DNA from: Bovifimicola ammoniilytica
GTDB taxonomy: Bacteria > Bacillota > Clostridia > Lachnospirales > Lachnospiraceae
Length of the DNA: 64,000 bases
Reading direction: 5' to 3'
Assembly (NCBI RefSeq): GCF_025567085.1
Contig: NZ_JAOQJN010000008.1
Span: 104,496-168,495 of the forward strand
Shown here piece after piece: positions 34,895-43,346 of this stretch (position 1 is the first letter of the stretch; each line of letters begins with the position of its first letter). Below the pieces are notes generated by a model, which saw only the letters and a program-made list of their open reading frames with translations, was not told the DNA's origin and did no database searches. Made by a program: the position numbers and the translations under genes.

Positions 34895-35961
34895 TGTCTA
34901 AAAAAATCATTTTAACCGGTGGTGGAACAGCCGGTCATGTTACACCTAATATTGCACTTATACCTGGTTTAAAAGAAAAAGGCTATGAAATTAAATACAT
35001 AGGTTCTTATGACGGAATTGAAAAGAAACTTATTGAAGAAATAGGTATTGATTATCAGGGGATTTCTTCCGGTAAATTAAGAAGATATCTTTCCGCCAAG
35101 AATTTTTCTGATCCATTCAGAGTTATTAAAGGATATAAAGAAGCCAAAAAAATTATTAAAAATTTTTCACCTGATATTGTATTTTCAAAAGGTGGCTTTG
35201 TATCAGTTCCTGTTGTACTTGCTGCCAAGAAATATAAAGTACCTGTAATAATTCACGAATCAGATATGACACCCGGACTTGCAAATAAAATAGCAATGTC
35301 TGCAGCAACTACAATATGTCATAGCTTTCCCGAAACTGCCAATTATCTCCCAAAGGGTAAGGCATTACTTACAGGCTCCCCAATACGTAAAGAACTTCGT
35401 GAAGGTGATAAATTGGCAGGTTTAAATATGTGCGGCTTCACTGCTAATAAGCCAATCATTATGGTTATCGGTGGTAGCCTTGGTGCCGTTGCAGTTAATG
35501 AAGCAATACGATCTTCATTAGATACATTGTTAAAAAAATACCAGATTGTTCATTTATGTGGAAAAGGAAAAACTGACGAGTCATTAAATAATCGTCCAGG
35601 CTACAAACAATATGAATATATTAAAGCTGAACTTAAAGATTTGTTCGCTATGGCAGATGTCATAGTTTCCAGAGCCGGTGCAAATGCAATCTGCGAAATT
35701 GTAGCCCTTAGAAAACCTAGTATTCTTATTCCACTTTCTGCAAGAGCAAGTCGTGGAGACCAGTTATTAAATGCTGCTTCTTTCAAAAAGCAGGGCTTTA
35801 GTGAAGTTATAGAAGAAGAGGAACTCACAAACGAACTTCTTGTTGATACAATTAATTCCGTATACGAAAATAGGGATAAATATATCAATGCCATTGATAA
35901 TGCTGGTACAACAGATGCTGTACAAACAATTCTTGACCTTATAGATAAGACAGTTAAGTAA
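34894..35961 (+). CDS. murG: UDP-GlcNAc:lipid I N-acetylglucosaminyltransferase
   Basis: A 355-residue GT28 glycosyltransferase that adds GlcNAc to lipid I to make lipid II on the inner face of the membrane. The N-terminal domain has GGGTAGHVTPNIALI (about 8-22, the G-loop with its catalytic His), KGGFVSVPVVLAA, and HESDMTPGLANKI; the C-terminal domain has IGGSLGAVAVNEAI (the second G-loop) and the UDP-GlcNAc motif SRAGANAICEIVALRKPSILIPL. Length is normal. It lies outside any dcw cluster here, following the TSCPD gene. Confidence 0.96.
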   Translation: MSKKIILTGGGTAGHVTPNIALIPGLKEKGYEIKYIGSYDGIEKKLIEEIGIDYQGISSGKLRRYLSAKNFSDPFRVIKGYKEAKKIIKNFSPDIVFSKGGFVSVPVVLAAKKYKVPVIIHESDMTPGLANKIAMSAATTICHSFPETANYLPKGKALLTGSPIRKELREGDKLAGLNMCGFTANKPIIMVIGGSLGAVAVNEAIRSSLDTLLKKYQIVHLCGKGKTDESLNNRPGYKQYEYIKAELKDLFAMADVIVSRAGANAICEIVALRKPSILIPLSARASRGDQLLNAASFKKQGFSEVIEEEELTNELLVDTINSVYENRDKYINAIDNAGTTDAVQTILDLIDKTVK

Positions 35962-36211
35962 CTTATTAAAATAAATAATACATTAGAATAAGCAACATAT
36001 TAGGATAAAAAATACATTAAAATAAATAATATATTAAAAACAGGCTCATATATTTTGTACTGTAGTCTCTCGAAAGTTTTAACTTTGTTCTATAACGCTT
36101 AACTTATTGAGACACTTAATGTACATTTATATGAACCTTTGTTTATTTATCCCTGATTATGCAATTATTTACTTATTTCTGATTATGCTGTTAAAATATT
36201 CATACGTTTTG

Positions 36212-36628
36212 TTACTTTAATACCTCTTTTACCTTTTCTTCTAACTGTGCAAGTTTCTCATCTGTAGTTTCAGAAGCCTTCCACATCTTTATTGCATTAT
36301 CACCTTCATATCTTGGAATAAGATGCATATGAAAATGAAATACTGACTGACCTGCACATTCACCATTATTCTGTATTACATTGAATCCATCACAGTCAAA
36401 TGCCTTAGTCATGGCAGTAGCCATTTTCTTTGCTAATACAAACACTTTTGACGCTGTTTCATCATCCATTTCATAAATATTATCAAAATGTTTCTTTGGT
36501 AATATAAGTGCATGGCCCTTTGTTGCCGGACCTAAGTCAAAAATAACCTTAAAATTCTCATCTTCATACAATGTATGTGATGGAATTATTCCATTTGCAA
36601 TTTTACAAAAAATACAATCATCCTTCAT
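36212..36628 (-). CDS. HIT family hydrolase
   Basis: A 138-residue histidine triad protein. CIFCKIANGIIPSHTLYED opens it (Cys4 and Cys7 plus His may form the zinc site of the Hit-type group) and the catalytic triad is HFHMHLIPRY (about 98-107). HIT proteins hydrolyse nucleotide-linked substrates such as adenosine phosphoramidates or Ap4A. It is a single gene, convergent with murG across a 250-base spacer rich in AATAAATAATA-type low-complexity sequence. Confidence 0.94.
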   Translation of the reverse strand: MKDDCIFCKIANGIIPSHTLYEDENFKVIFDLGPATKGHALILPKKHFDNIYEMDDETASKVFVLAKKMATAMTKAFDCDGFNVIQNNGECAGQSVFHFHMHLIPRYEGDNAIKMWKASETTDEKLAQLEEKVKEVLK

Positions 36629-36750
36629 TTTTAAATCCTGCCTTTCATGTTATAATTTATAATATGTCGAAATATGTTTAGTAAAAACATTTGACATTTT
36701 TCACATTAATGTTAGACTAAAAAGCATAAAGAAACATTGGGGGAATTATT

Positions 36751-37575
36751 TTGAAACATAATTTTAATGAGCATGAAAACAATTTAATTAATTCAAATCC
36801 TGAATTTAAAAACATCATTGATTCTATTGATGCTGAATATTCTATGTCCATAATAAAACTTACTCACGAATTTGGCAATGCACTTACGCTTGTTAATAGT
36901 TCTTTACAAATTATAGAATCCAGCCATCCCGAAGTCAAGCGATTCAAATATTGGGCTTCCACTATGGGTGACGTTCACTATCTTGTTAATCTTATTTCAG
37001 AGTTATCCTTTTATAATCATAGCGATAAACTTAATCTTGAAACTATTGATATAGTTTCATTAATTCAATCTGTAATTAACTCTTATAAAAGTACCACTTC
37101 TGAAAACGTGATATCTAATGGTAAAACGCTTTGTAATAACATAACTTCTAAAACAAATTCTGCTGAAGATGAACATTCAAATGATAAATGTAATATACCT
37201 AAAATTCATTATAATCTATCATGTTTAACACCTATCCCCGAAATCACCGCGGATAATACTAAATTAAAACAGGTATTCATAAATCTGGTTAAAAATGCTT
37301 ATGAAGCTCTTGATTTTTCTAAATCAAGTCCATCAATATGCGTAGAATTAAGTTGTAATAATTCTAATCTCACTATTTCTATTAAAGATAATGGTCAGGG
37401 TATATCTCCTGAACACTTAACAAATATATTTTCTCCAATGGTTTCTTATAAATCTAATGGCACCGGACTTGGTTTGCCAATTTCAAAAAAAATTATCGAA
37501 AGTCATAATGGTACAATATCTGTCGATTCAGCCATCGGAATCGGTACAACATTTATTATAACCCTTCCTGTTTAA
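36751..37575 (+). CDS. Orphan soluble histidine kinase
   Basis: A 274-residue kinase core without membrane or sensory domain. The H-box is KLTHEFGNALTLVNSSLQII (His about residue 32), the N-box is QVFINLVKNAYEAL, the G1 box DNGQGIS and the F/G2 boxes IFSPMVSYKSNGTGLGLPISKK. An Asn/Ser-rich insert of about 40 residues (115-155) sits between the dimerisation helices and the ATPase. No response regulator is adjacent. The start is TTG at 36751, six bases after GGGGGAA. Input presumably comes through a partner protein. Confidence 0.87.
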   Translation: MKHNFNEHENNLINSNPEFKNIIDSIDAEYSMSIIKLTHEFGNALTLVNSSLQIIESSHPEVKRFKYWASTMGDVHYLVNLISELSFYNHSDKLNLETIDIVSLIQSVINSYKSTTSENVISNGKTLCNNITSKTNSAEDEHSNDKCNIPKIHYNLSCLTPIPEITADNTKLKQVFINLVKNAYEALDFSKSSPSICVELSCNNSNLTISIKDNGQGISPEHLTNIFSPMVSYKSNGTGLGLPISKKIIESHNGTISVDSAIGIGTTFIITLPV

Positions 37576-37597
37576 ATTCTATACACCTTATATAACA

Positions 37598-38590
37598 CTA
37601 ACTGAACGGAAATATCACATCTAACATTCTTAGTGTTTTGAAATTTCCCTTCGCTGTCATCTCACCCGTCATAAATGCTCTTTGGAATGTAAATCTTCCT
37701 TTCAATATATTTTCTAAAGATTCACTCTTAAGCTTAGCTAAAACATCTACATCAAGTGTCTTTTCATATTTACATTTCAACTCATTATTGTCTATGTTTA
37801 GAACAAGTGTCTTTTTCTTATCCTCAATTATAAATGCATAACTTGCTGAAAAATTATCTTGTTCAACAAAGTAGTCTTTAAATCGGCTGATATAGTCATC
37901 TTCAACATTGACATCCTGTTTGCTCAACATTCCTTTGAACATTGTTGTAAGTTCTTCTATATCCTCTTTCTGTTTTTTCACATATGTATCATCTGCTGCA
38001 TATTTAGATAATTGCTCCGTTTCCTGTGGTGTCAGATCTAATGTATCCTTTATAAGATTTTGTTTAATAGCTGCACTACTTGATGGTAAAGGTTTTCTCT
38101 TTTGAGAAATTGTTCTGTATAAGTTTTCTGTCTTCTTCTCTATTATTTCTCCATATTCCTTATTCATCTCAAAATCAACTGGCTCTTTAACATATGCACA
38201 TATTCCGGAACATGGCATACCTCCTAATAATTCCCACGCACTTTTTATATCCGTAAGTGCTTCTTTTTCTCCATAAGTTGTTGAAATAATTACAGGAGCC
38301 ATATATAACTTACTTATCTTTTCTTTATCACCATACAGCCAGCATGCATCCAGAAATTCCTGCATATATCCGCCTATTCCATGCCATTCTACACTTGCTG
38401 CAAGAATAATTCCATCTGCTTCCTTCAAAGTCTGTGGTAATGTTGTAATTGAACTCTTTAATTCAAATAAATTATATCTATTAAAATTTACTCTCAATTC
38501 TTCCAGTACTTTTTCAATTCTGGTTAATACATATAATGTAGGATCCTCTATCAGTCCTCTTCCACCATAATATATGTTTATATTCATCAT
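37598..38590 (-). CDS. Flavodoxin-like NAD(P)H oxidoreductase fused to SCP2-like domain
   Basis: A 330-residue protein. Residues about 3-140 follow the flavodoxin/NADPH-FMN reductase fold (INIYYGGRG, EADGIILAASVEWHGIGGYMQEFLDACWLYG) and about 225-330 look like an SCP2 sterol-carrier domain (FIIEDKKKTLVLNIDNN, LENILKGRFTFQRAFMTGEM, KGNFKTLRMLDVIFPF). A helical linker joins them. SCP2 domains bind hydrophobic ligands. The gene is convergent with the orphan kinase (22-base gap). No ribosome site is evident before either start ATG (38590 or 38587). Confidence 0.7.
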   Translation of the reverse strand: MMNINIYYGGRGLIEDPTLYVLTRIEKVLEELRVNFNRYNLFELKSSITTLPQTLKEADGIILAASVEWHGIGGYMQEFLDACWLYGDKEKISKLYMAPVIISTTYGEKEALTDIKSAWELLGGMPCSGICAYVKEPVDFEMNKEYGEIIEKKTENLYRTISQKRKPLPSSSAAIKQNLIKDTLDLTPQETEQLSKYAADDTYVKKQKEDIEELTTMFKGMLSKQDVNVEDDYISRFKDYFVEQDNFSASYAFIIEDKKKTLVLNIDNNELKCKYEKTLDVDVLAKLKSESLENILKGRFTFQRAFMTGEMTAKGNFKTLRMLDVIFPFS

Positions 38591-38664
38591 ATCGTATCTG
38601 CACTATTTAAAATGTGTGTGCAACTCCTTCCACAATTTTATCTGTTTTTATTTTAATATAACAA

Positions 38665-39699
38665 TTACTGATTTTCAATATTCTTTCTATTTACCAATAA
38701 ATAACTTACAATTCCACATATCATTCCTGTCACGAATCCACCTATGTGTGCAATATTGTCCACATTTCCACTATTCTGACCAGCCATAATAAGTAATATT
38801 AATACCAGCCCCATTTTACTAAATGCTGACATATTTTTTCTTCTACCTTCAACAATTCTTACTAATAATGCTCCCATAACTCCATAAATTGCGCCCGAAG
38901 CACCTGCTGATATACTATATCCCCCGATTGACTGCTGATATAATACAGATGATAAACTGGCAAATATTCCACTTACCACATATATAATAGTAAATCTTAT
39001 TTTTCCATAAAATTTCTCTGCTTCACTTCCTAATAAATATAAAGAAAACATATTATTCAAAAGGTGTGCAAAACCAAAATGCATAAACATACATGTCACA
39101 AGCCGGTAATATTCATGTTTCTGAAACACATTGGCATAATATAATGCTCCATGTTTTAACATAAATAATGTATTTTCTGTTGAACCCATATACTCTAGTA
39201 TAAAGAAATATACAATATTCATAGCCATTAAAATTATAGTTATCCATGGATATTCTTTTCTTGTATTTTTTTTATTATATTGAGTCTTGTTGCTTTGATT
39301 ACCAGAAATTACTACTTCGATTTTATTTCTTAACGCATCAAAATCTTCCGGTTGGTTTTCAAAAATTATAAGCCTCCTGCATATGGTGTCAATTATCCAG
39401 ACCTTTGCTTTTCCTTCACAGAATACTTTATGCTTTTCAAGATTATCACTGTTAATTATGAAAATTATATTTACATCTTTCATTCCTGAAAACAAAAATT
39501 TTCTTTCTATCTGAAATGATATATTATCTAAGTCATCAGTATTAAATTTATCAATAACTTTTTCATCTATACAGCCAATAATATTCATTATTCCCGCATC
39601 CTCATTCTTCTTAGCAAAGAAATTTATATATGGCAGATTTGTTGGCATCACCAAATATCCATTATCTCTAAAAACATAATAGACTTCATTAATATTCAA
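38665..39699 (-). CDS. Rhomboid family intramembrane serine protease
   Basis: A 344-residue protein with an N-terminal cytoplasmic domain of about 150 residues and six transmembrane helices. The catalytic Ser is in SISAGASGAIYGVMG (GxSG, about 265-270) and the catalytic His in NIAHIGGFVTG near the end. The HFGFAHLLNNMFSLYLLG stretch is the conserved helix 2 with His and Asn. It cuts transmembrane substrates inside the membrane. The soluble N-terminal domain is similar in position to that of YqgP/GluP but has no motif I can name. It is a single gene. Confidence 0.92.
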   Translation of the reverse strand: MNINEVYYVFRDNGYLVMPTNLPYINFFAKKNEDAGIMNIIGCIDEKVIDKFNTDDLDNISFQIERKFLFSGMKDVNIIFIINSDNLEKHKVFCEGKAKVWIIDTICRRLIIFENQPEDFDALRNKIEVVISGNQSNKTQYNKKNTRKEYPWITIILMAMNIVYFFILEYMGSTENTLFMLKHGALYYANVFQKHEYYRLVTCMFMHFGFAHLLNNMFSLYLLGSEAEKFYGKIRFTIIYVVSGIFASLSSVLYQQSIGGYSISAGASGAIYGVMGALLVRIVEGRRKNMSAFSKMGLVLILLIMAGQNSGNVDNIAHIGGFVTGMICGIVSYLLVNRKNIENQ

Positions 39700-39844
39700 A
39701 ATTATTCCTGCCTTTCCATAAGCAATTTATATCTTTACTCTTTTTGATACTAATCTTAATATTATATGCATTTTACCTTAACACTAATATTTTTTGATGT
39801 CAATTAAATCTATTAATTTGTATATTAATTTTCCTAATTGTAAG

Positions 39845-41095
39845 TTATTTAAATATATAGTCTAATGATGCAATTGTAATTTTATCTCCAATCGATATTT
39901 CAATTTTATCATAAGGATTTAATCTTTCGCCATTAACAAATGTTCCATTTCTTGAATTTAAATCCTCTATTGTAAAACTGTCAGCTTCATTATCTATCCG
40001 TACATGAATTCTGCTCACTGATTTATCTTCAATTATTTCATCAACCTTTCCGCTAGTCTTGCCTATTGTAAATGGATATTCATTAATTACTATATCATCA
40101 TAATCACACAGGCTGAATAACTTTCTTTTTTTATCCTTAATTATATCTGATATTAAAACAGTTTCTCCCTCACTAACATTTTCATCTTCATATTTCATTA
40201 CAGGTTCTTCGTCACAAACTGGCTCATTTTCTCTTACACATATTTCTTTTTTTATAACCTTTGTATCTTTAAAGTTTCTGGTATTTAAAAATTTCGTAAA
40301 TTTACCAAACAAACTATTATTATCACTATGTTTATTATCTATACTGTAATTTGCCTCTTCACCAACAATACTTTTTATTTCATCTCTGGTATTAATTTGT
40401 TCATTGAGATAATTAAACTTTTCATTCTTATATTTATCTTTTTCTCCCTCTATATCATTTATATTTGATATGCCATAGTCAGAATATGTATCGTCTTGAT
40501 TTTCATATGCGTTTATATCCGGTTCTGTATCCGGCACTGTATACTTTACCCTTTCTAATGTCACATTAATATACTGTTCTATCTGATATAATGAAAAATT
40601 CACTTTGCTACACATTTCCATAATACCATATGTTAACTCCACTGCCTTATAATCGTTGTGTTCTACTAATACAACTATATCCTGCAACATTTTTCTAAAT
40701 GAGTTCTCAAATGAGTTCTCATTATTTGGATAATAACAATAATAAACTTTCTTAGTATCTACATCAAAATATATAAAATCTAAATCTAACAAAATACTAT
40801 TAATGTCCAACAAATATTCCCTTAATTCTTTTCCAAGTGATATAATTCCCTCTATTAATATTTTAACATCTTCATACTTAATCTTATTCCTTGAAAATAA
40901 ATCTCTTACACTTTGTCTTGAAGATATTATATATGATAATTCACTTTCTCCATTTACACACCCTATATACATTTCGAGCAACCCACTTATCTTATTTCTC
41001 ATAATCATATTTATTCTATAATCATTTATTACAATATTACTATCTCTTATTATCATTAAGTTGTTATTAAACCCATGTCTATATACTATCTGCAT
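39845..41095 (-). CDS. FHA domain protein of the Tad locus (DUF6382-like N terminus)
   Basis: A 416-residue cytoplasmic protein. The N-terminal part (about 1-180) has the pattern of DUF6382 (MIMRNKISGLLEMYIGC, DLDFIYFDVDTKKVYYCYYP), a linker of about 150 acidic residues follows, and the C-terminal FHA domain (about 335-416) is complete: FTIGKTSGKVDEIIEDKSVS, RIHVRI, EDLNSRNGTFVNGERL. FHA domains bind phosphothreonine, so a Ser/Thr kinase probably acts on the system. It is the last gene of the Tad cluster, in the same direction. Confidence 0.85.
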   Translation of the reverse strand: MQIVYRHGFNNNLMIIRDSNIVINDYRINMIMRNKISGLLEMYIGCVNGESELSYIISSRQSVRDLFSRNKIKYEDVKILIEGIISLGKELREYLLDINSILLDLDFIYFDVDTKKVYYCYYPNNENSFENSFRKMLQDIVVLVEHNDYKAVELTYGIMEMCSKVNFSLYQIEQYINVTLERVKYTVPDTEPDINAYENQDDTYSDYGISNINDIEGEKDKYKNEKFNYLNEQINTRDEIKSIVGEEANYSIDNKHSDNNSLFGKFTKFLNTRNFKDTKVIKKEICVRENEPVCDEEPVMKYEDENVSEGETVLISDIIKDKKRKLFSLCDYDDIVINEYPFTIGKTSGKVDEIIEDKSVSRIHVRIDNEADSFTIEDLNSRNGTFVNGERLNPYDKIEISIGDKITIASLDYIFK

Positions 41096-41134
41096 ATTTA
41101 ACCTCTTTTCTTAATTTGCTATGCTAATTATTTT

Positions 41135-41632
41135 TTATCCAGCGATGTTGACGGTATCCATTGCAACCTTTGCTCTGACTATAAACATTCTATTGTCTTT
41201 ATCATACATAGTAATATTAATATTATCTGATTTTCTTATATTAAATATTGGTAATTCAAAAGACAAACTAGTTTTTATATTAGTTTTTTCATCATCCTTT
41301 TTTATATCTACACTTTTTATTTTTGCAATAATAACATCTGATTTTATCCTGTTTATGTAATCACTATATATTTCATTTTCACTTTTTTCATCTGTGTTGC
41401 AAATAATTCCATACTGTTGTGCTGCAGCCCTGACACAGATAATGTCATTCATATAAAAAACTAACATCATAATTGTAAGAACAACCATTATAATAATTGG
41501 AAACAACATTGACATTTCAATAGTCAGACTACCTGACAGATGCTTCTTAAATATTTTTATTTTTTTATCTGCTTTCATAATCTGATTCGCCTCCATCCTT
41601 GATTTTTTCACTTTACGTATGTATATTTTCAT
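41135..41632 (-). CDS. TadE-like pseudopilin
   Basis: A 165-residue protein with a basic, cytoplasmic leader and a single helix after GSLTIEMSMLFPIIIMVVL. Cleavage by the prepilin peptidase after the Gly would leave Glu at position 5, as in TadE/TadF. The outer domain (about 80-165) is beta-rich and ends DTVNIAG. TadE-type pseudopilins take part in Flp pilus assembly. There are several possible starts; the frame from 41632 is kept. Confidence 0.75.
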   Translation of the reverse strand: MKIYIRKVKKSRMEANQIMKADKKIKIFKKHLSGSLTIEMSMLFPIIIMVVLTIMMLVFYMNDIICVRAAAQQYGIICNTDEKSENEIYSDYINRIKSDVIIAKIKSVDIKKDDEKTNIKTSLSFELPIFNIRKSDNINITMYDKDNRMFIVRAKVAMDTVNIAG

Positions 41633-41715
41633 CTATATACCACACATATCTTTTATTCATTTCCTTTTTATTTTTATATATAATATATAATTGTAATCGT
41701 CCATAAAATATTTTT

Positions 41716-42126
41716 TTAAATACATAAAGCAATATATGAAAATAAAATAAATGGTACAAATGGGATTTTATATTTTTTATTCTTTTTTCTTATTAATAAC
41801 AATATTCCTCCAATTATAATAGTACTAAAAAGTGCATATATTAAAACCAATATTGTTTTTTTTAATCCCAGAAATATTCCGATTGTACTTAAAATAGCTG
41901 CATCTCCTTTACCGATTTCTTCATTTGTTACTATACTCGTTAACATAAGAAATATTCCAGGTAAAATTCCTAATATAATAGATAATATATCTGTTTTACT
42001 GATAAATATTTCATATATCAGGCCAACTAGTGCAACACTTATACACAATGAAATATTTACTTCTTTTTTTCTTAAATCAATCAAGGTACTTAGTATAAGA
42101 AATATTGTTATTACTATTGTTTTCAT
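41716..42126 (-). CDS. Prepilin peptidase, TadV/CpaA type
   Basis: A 136-residue A24 aspartyl protease with about six short hydrophobic segments and no N-terminal methyltransferase domain. Catalytic Asp residues are in STLIDLRKKEV (about 17) and EIGKGDAAIL (about 72), matching the D...GxGD pair of the family. It would process the Flp pilin and the TadE-like pseudopilins encoded here. TGGAG lies 10 bases before the ATG at 42126; the frame extends upstream to 42177. Confidence 0.85.
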   Translation of the reverse strand: MKTIVITIFLILSTLIDLRKKEVNISLCISVALVGLIYEIFISKTDILSIILGILPGIFLMLTSIVTNEEIGKGDAAILSTIGIFLGLKKTILVLIYALFSTIIIGGILLLIRKKNKKYKIPFVPFILFSYIALCI

Positions 42127-42215
42127 TTTATTTAAACTCCATTTCAATCTTTTTATATATTCACAAACTAATCTCACACACTTAAATAAATTATTTTAAA
42201 TATTGACAATTATAT

Positions 42216-43265
42216 TTATTTTACTTCAGATTTCTTCTTACATCTGTTGCATATTTCCCTGTTTCCAACACTATTTATACTAATCTCAATAACATCTCGT
42301 ACAATTGAACTACACTTTTCATTGCAATGATAACTATCTCCATTATCTGTTATATACACAATATAATTCTCTGAGGGCAGCTTTTTTACACATCTTTCAC
42401 ATTTTTTGTATATTCCTCCATAGGAATTTCTTAACTCATTTAATTCACCAAATTTTACGTTGTGTACAGATAATTCTATATGTGTGCAATCTCTATATAG
42501 ATGATATACTTTTCCACTTTTGGTTATATAAACTTTTTGTAACCCTTCAGCTGCATTTTCACATATACTCTCACCTATCCAGCTTCTAAAGTAACACCTG
42601 TTTGCCATTCTCAGGCGTCCTCTTGATTTTCCTAATCTCCATACTTCTATTTTATAATAGACCTTTATATCATTTATTCCATCTTGGTTATTATTTATAT
42701 CAGACTCTCCAATACAAATTCCTAATATACCTCTAACTACATTAATATTCTCTGTATATTTTTTTACTTCATCTGTCAGAATCTTATTCCACACATAACC
42801 GGTATTTATTCCATTTATTAATATATCTTTATCATATTTGATAGTTTCAAACTTTTTCTTATTATCTATTAATCCTCCTGCTCTATCCTCAAGATACATA
42901 TATCTTCCAACTGCCTTTGCAGCATTATTAACATTATTCTGCATTATATTCTGGTAATTAAGCATTATAAAAAAATTAACAAATACAAGAATTGCATATA
43001 TAAATACTGGCAAAACCATTGATGCCTCGAGAGTCATACTTCCTGGTATCCACTTATCTTTTATTATTGAGGTTGATAAAAATGTGCTTTTATTACTGCC
43101 ACTCTTAATATTATTATCATTGTAACCGCAACCTTGAATCTGGAGAGTATTAACATTTAACGGGGGAGTATTTTTTTTATTCATTGTATTTTTTATACAT
43201 ATAGGCAACTTATTGATTAAATTTTTAGCACAACTAATACATTTTAACAGATAATAAAAGCACAT
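42216..43265 (-). CDS. TadE-like pseudopilin with two C-terminal Cys/His modules
   Basis: A 349-residue protein. A hydrophilic leader of about 75 residues precedes a pseudopilin-type segment GSMTLEASMVLPVFIYAILV (Glu at +5 after the Gly). The rest is extracytoplasmic. The last 85 residues hold two similar modules, YHLYRDCTHIEL...CERC and YHCNEKCSSIVR...CNRC, each with one His and three Cys, like the metal-binding motif at the end of some secreted nucleases. AGGGG before ATG 43265 decides the start; the frame also allows TTG 43274. Confidence 0.75.
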   Translation of the reverse strand: MCFYYLLKCISCAKNLINKLPICIKNTMNKKNTPPLNVNTLQIQGCGYNDNNIKSGSNKSTFLSTSIIKDKWIPGSMTLEASMVLPVFIYAILVFVNFFIMLNYQNIMQNNVNNAAKAVGRYMYLEDRAGGLIDNKKKFETIKYDKDILINGINTGYVWNKILTDEVKKYTENINVVRGILGICIGESDINNNQDGINDIKVYYKIEVWRLGKSRGRLRMANRCYFRSWIGESICENAAEGLQKVYITKSGKVYHLYRDCTHIELSVHNVKFGELNELRNSYGGIYKKCERCVKKLPSENYIVYITDNGDSYHCNEKCSSIVRDVIEISINSVGNREICNRCKKKSEVK

Positions 43266-43346
43266 TTTTATCAACCCCTTTCATTTATTTTAAATTTTTA
43301 CAATTAATGTAATTTATATAATTTATTACTTAACTATGTCTTTCTA

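Noticed and set aside
35962..36211. Near-repeats such as AATAAATAATACATTA and AATACATTAAAATAAATAA
   Set aside because: Low-complexity AT sequence without fixed unit length; not a CRISPR or tandem array.
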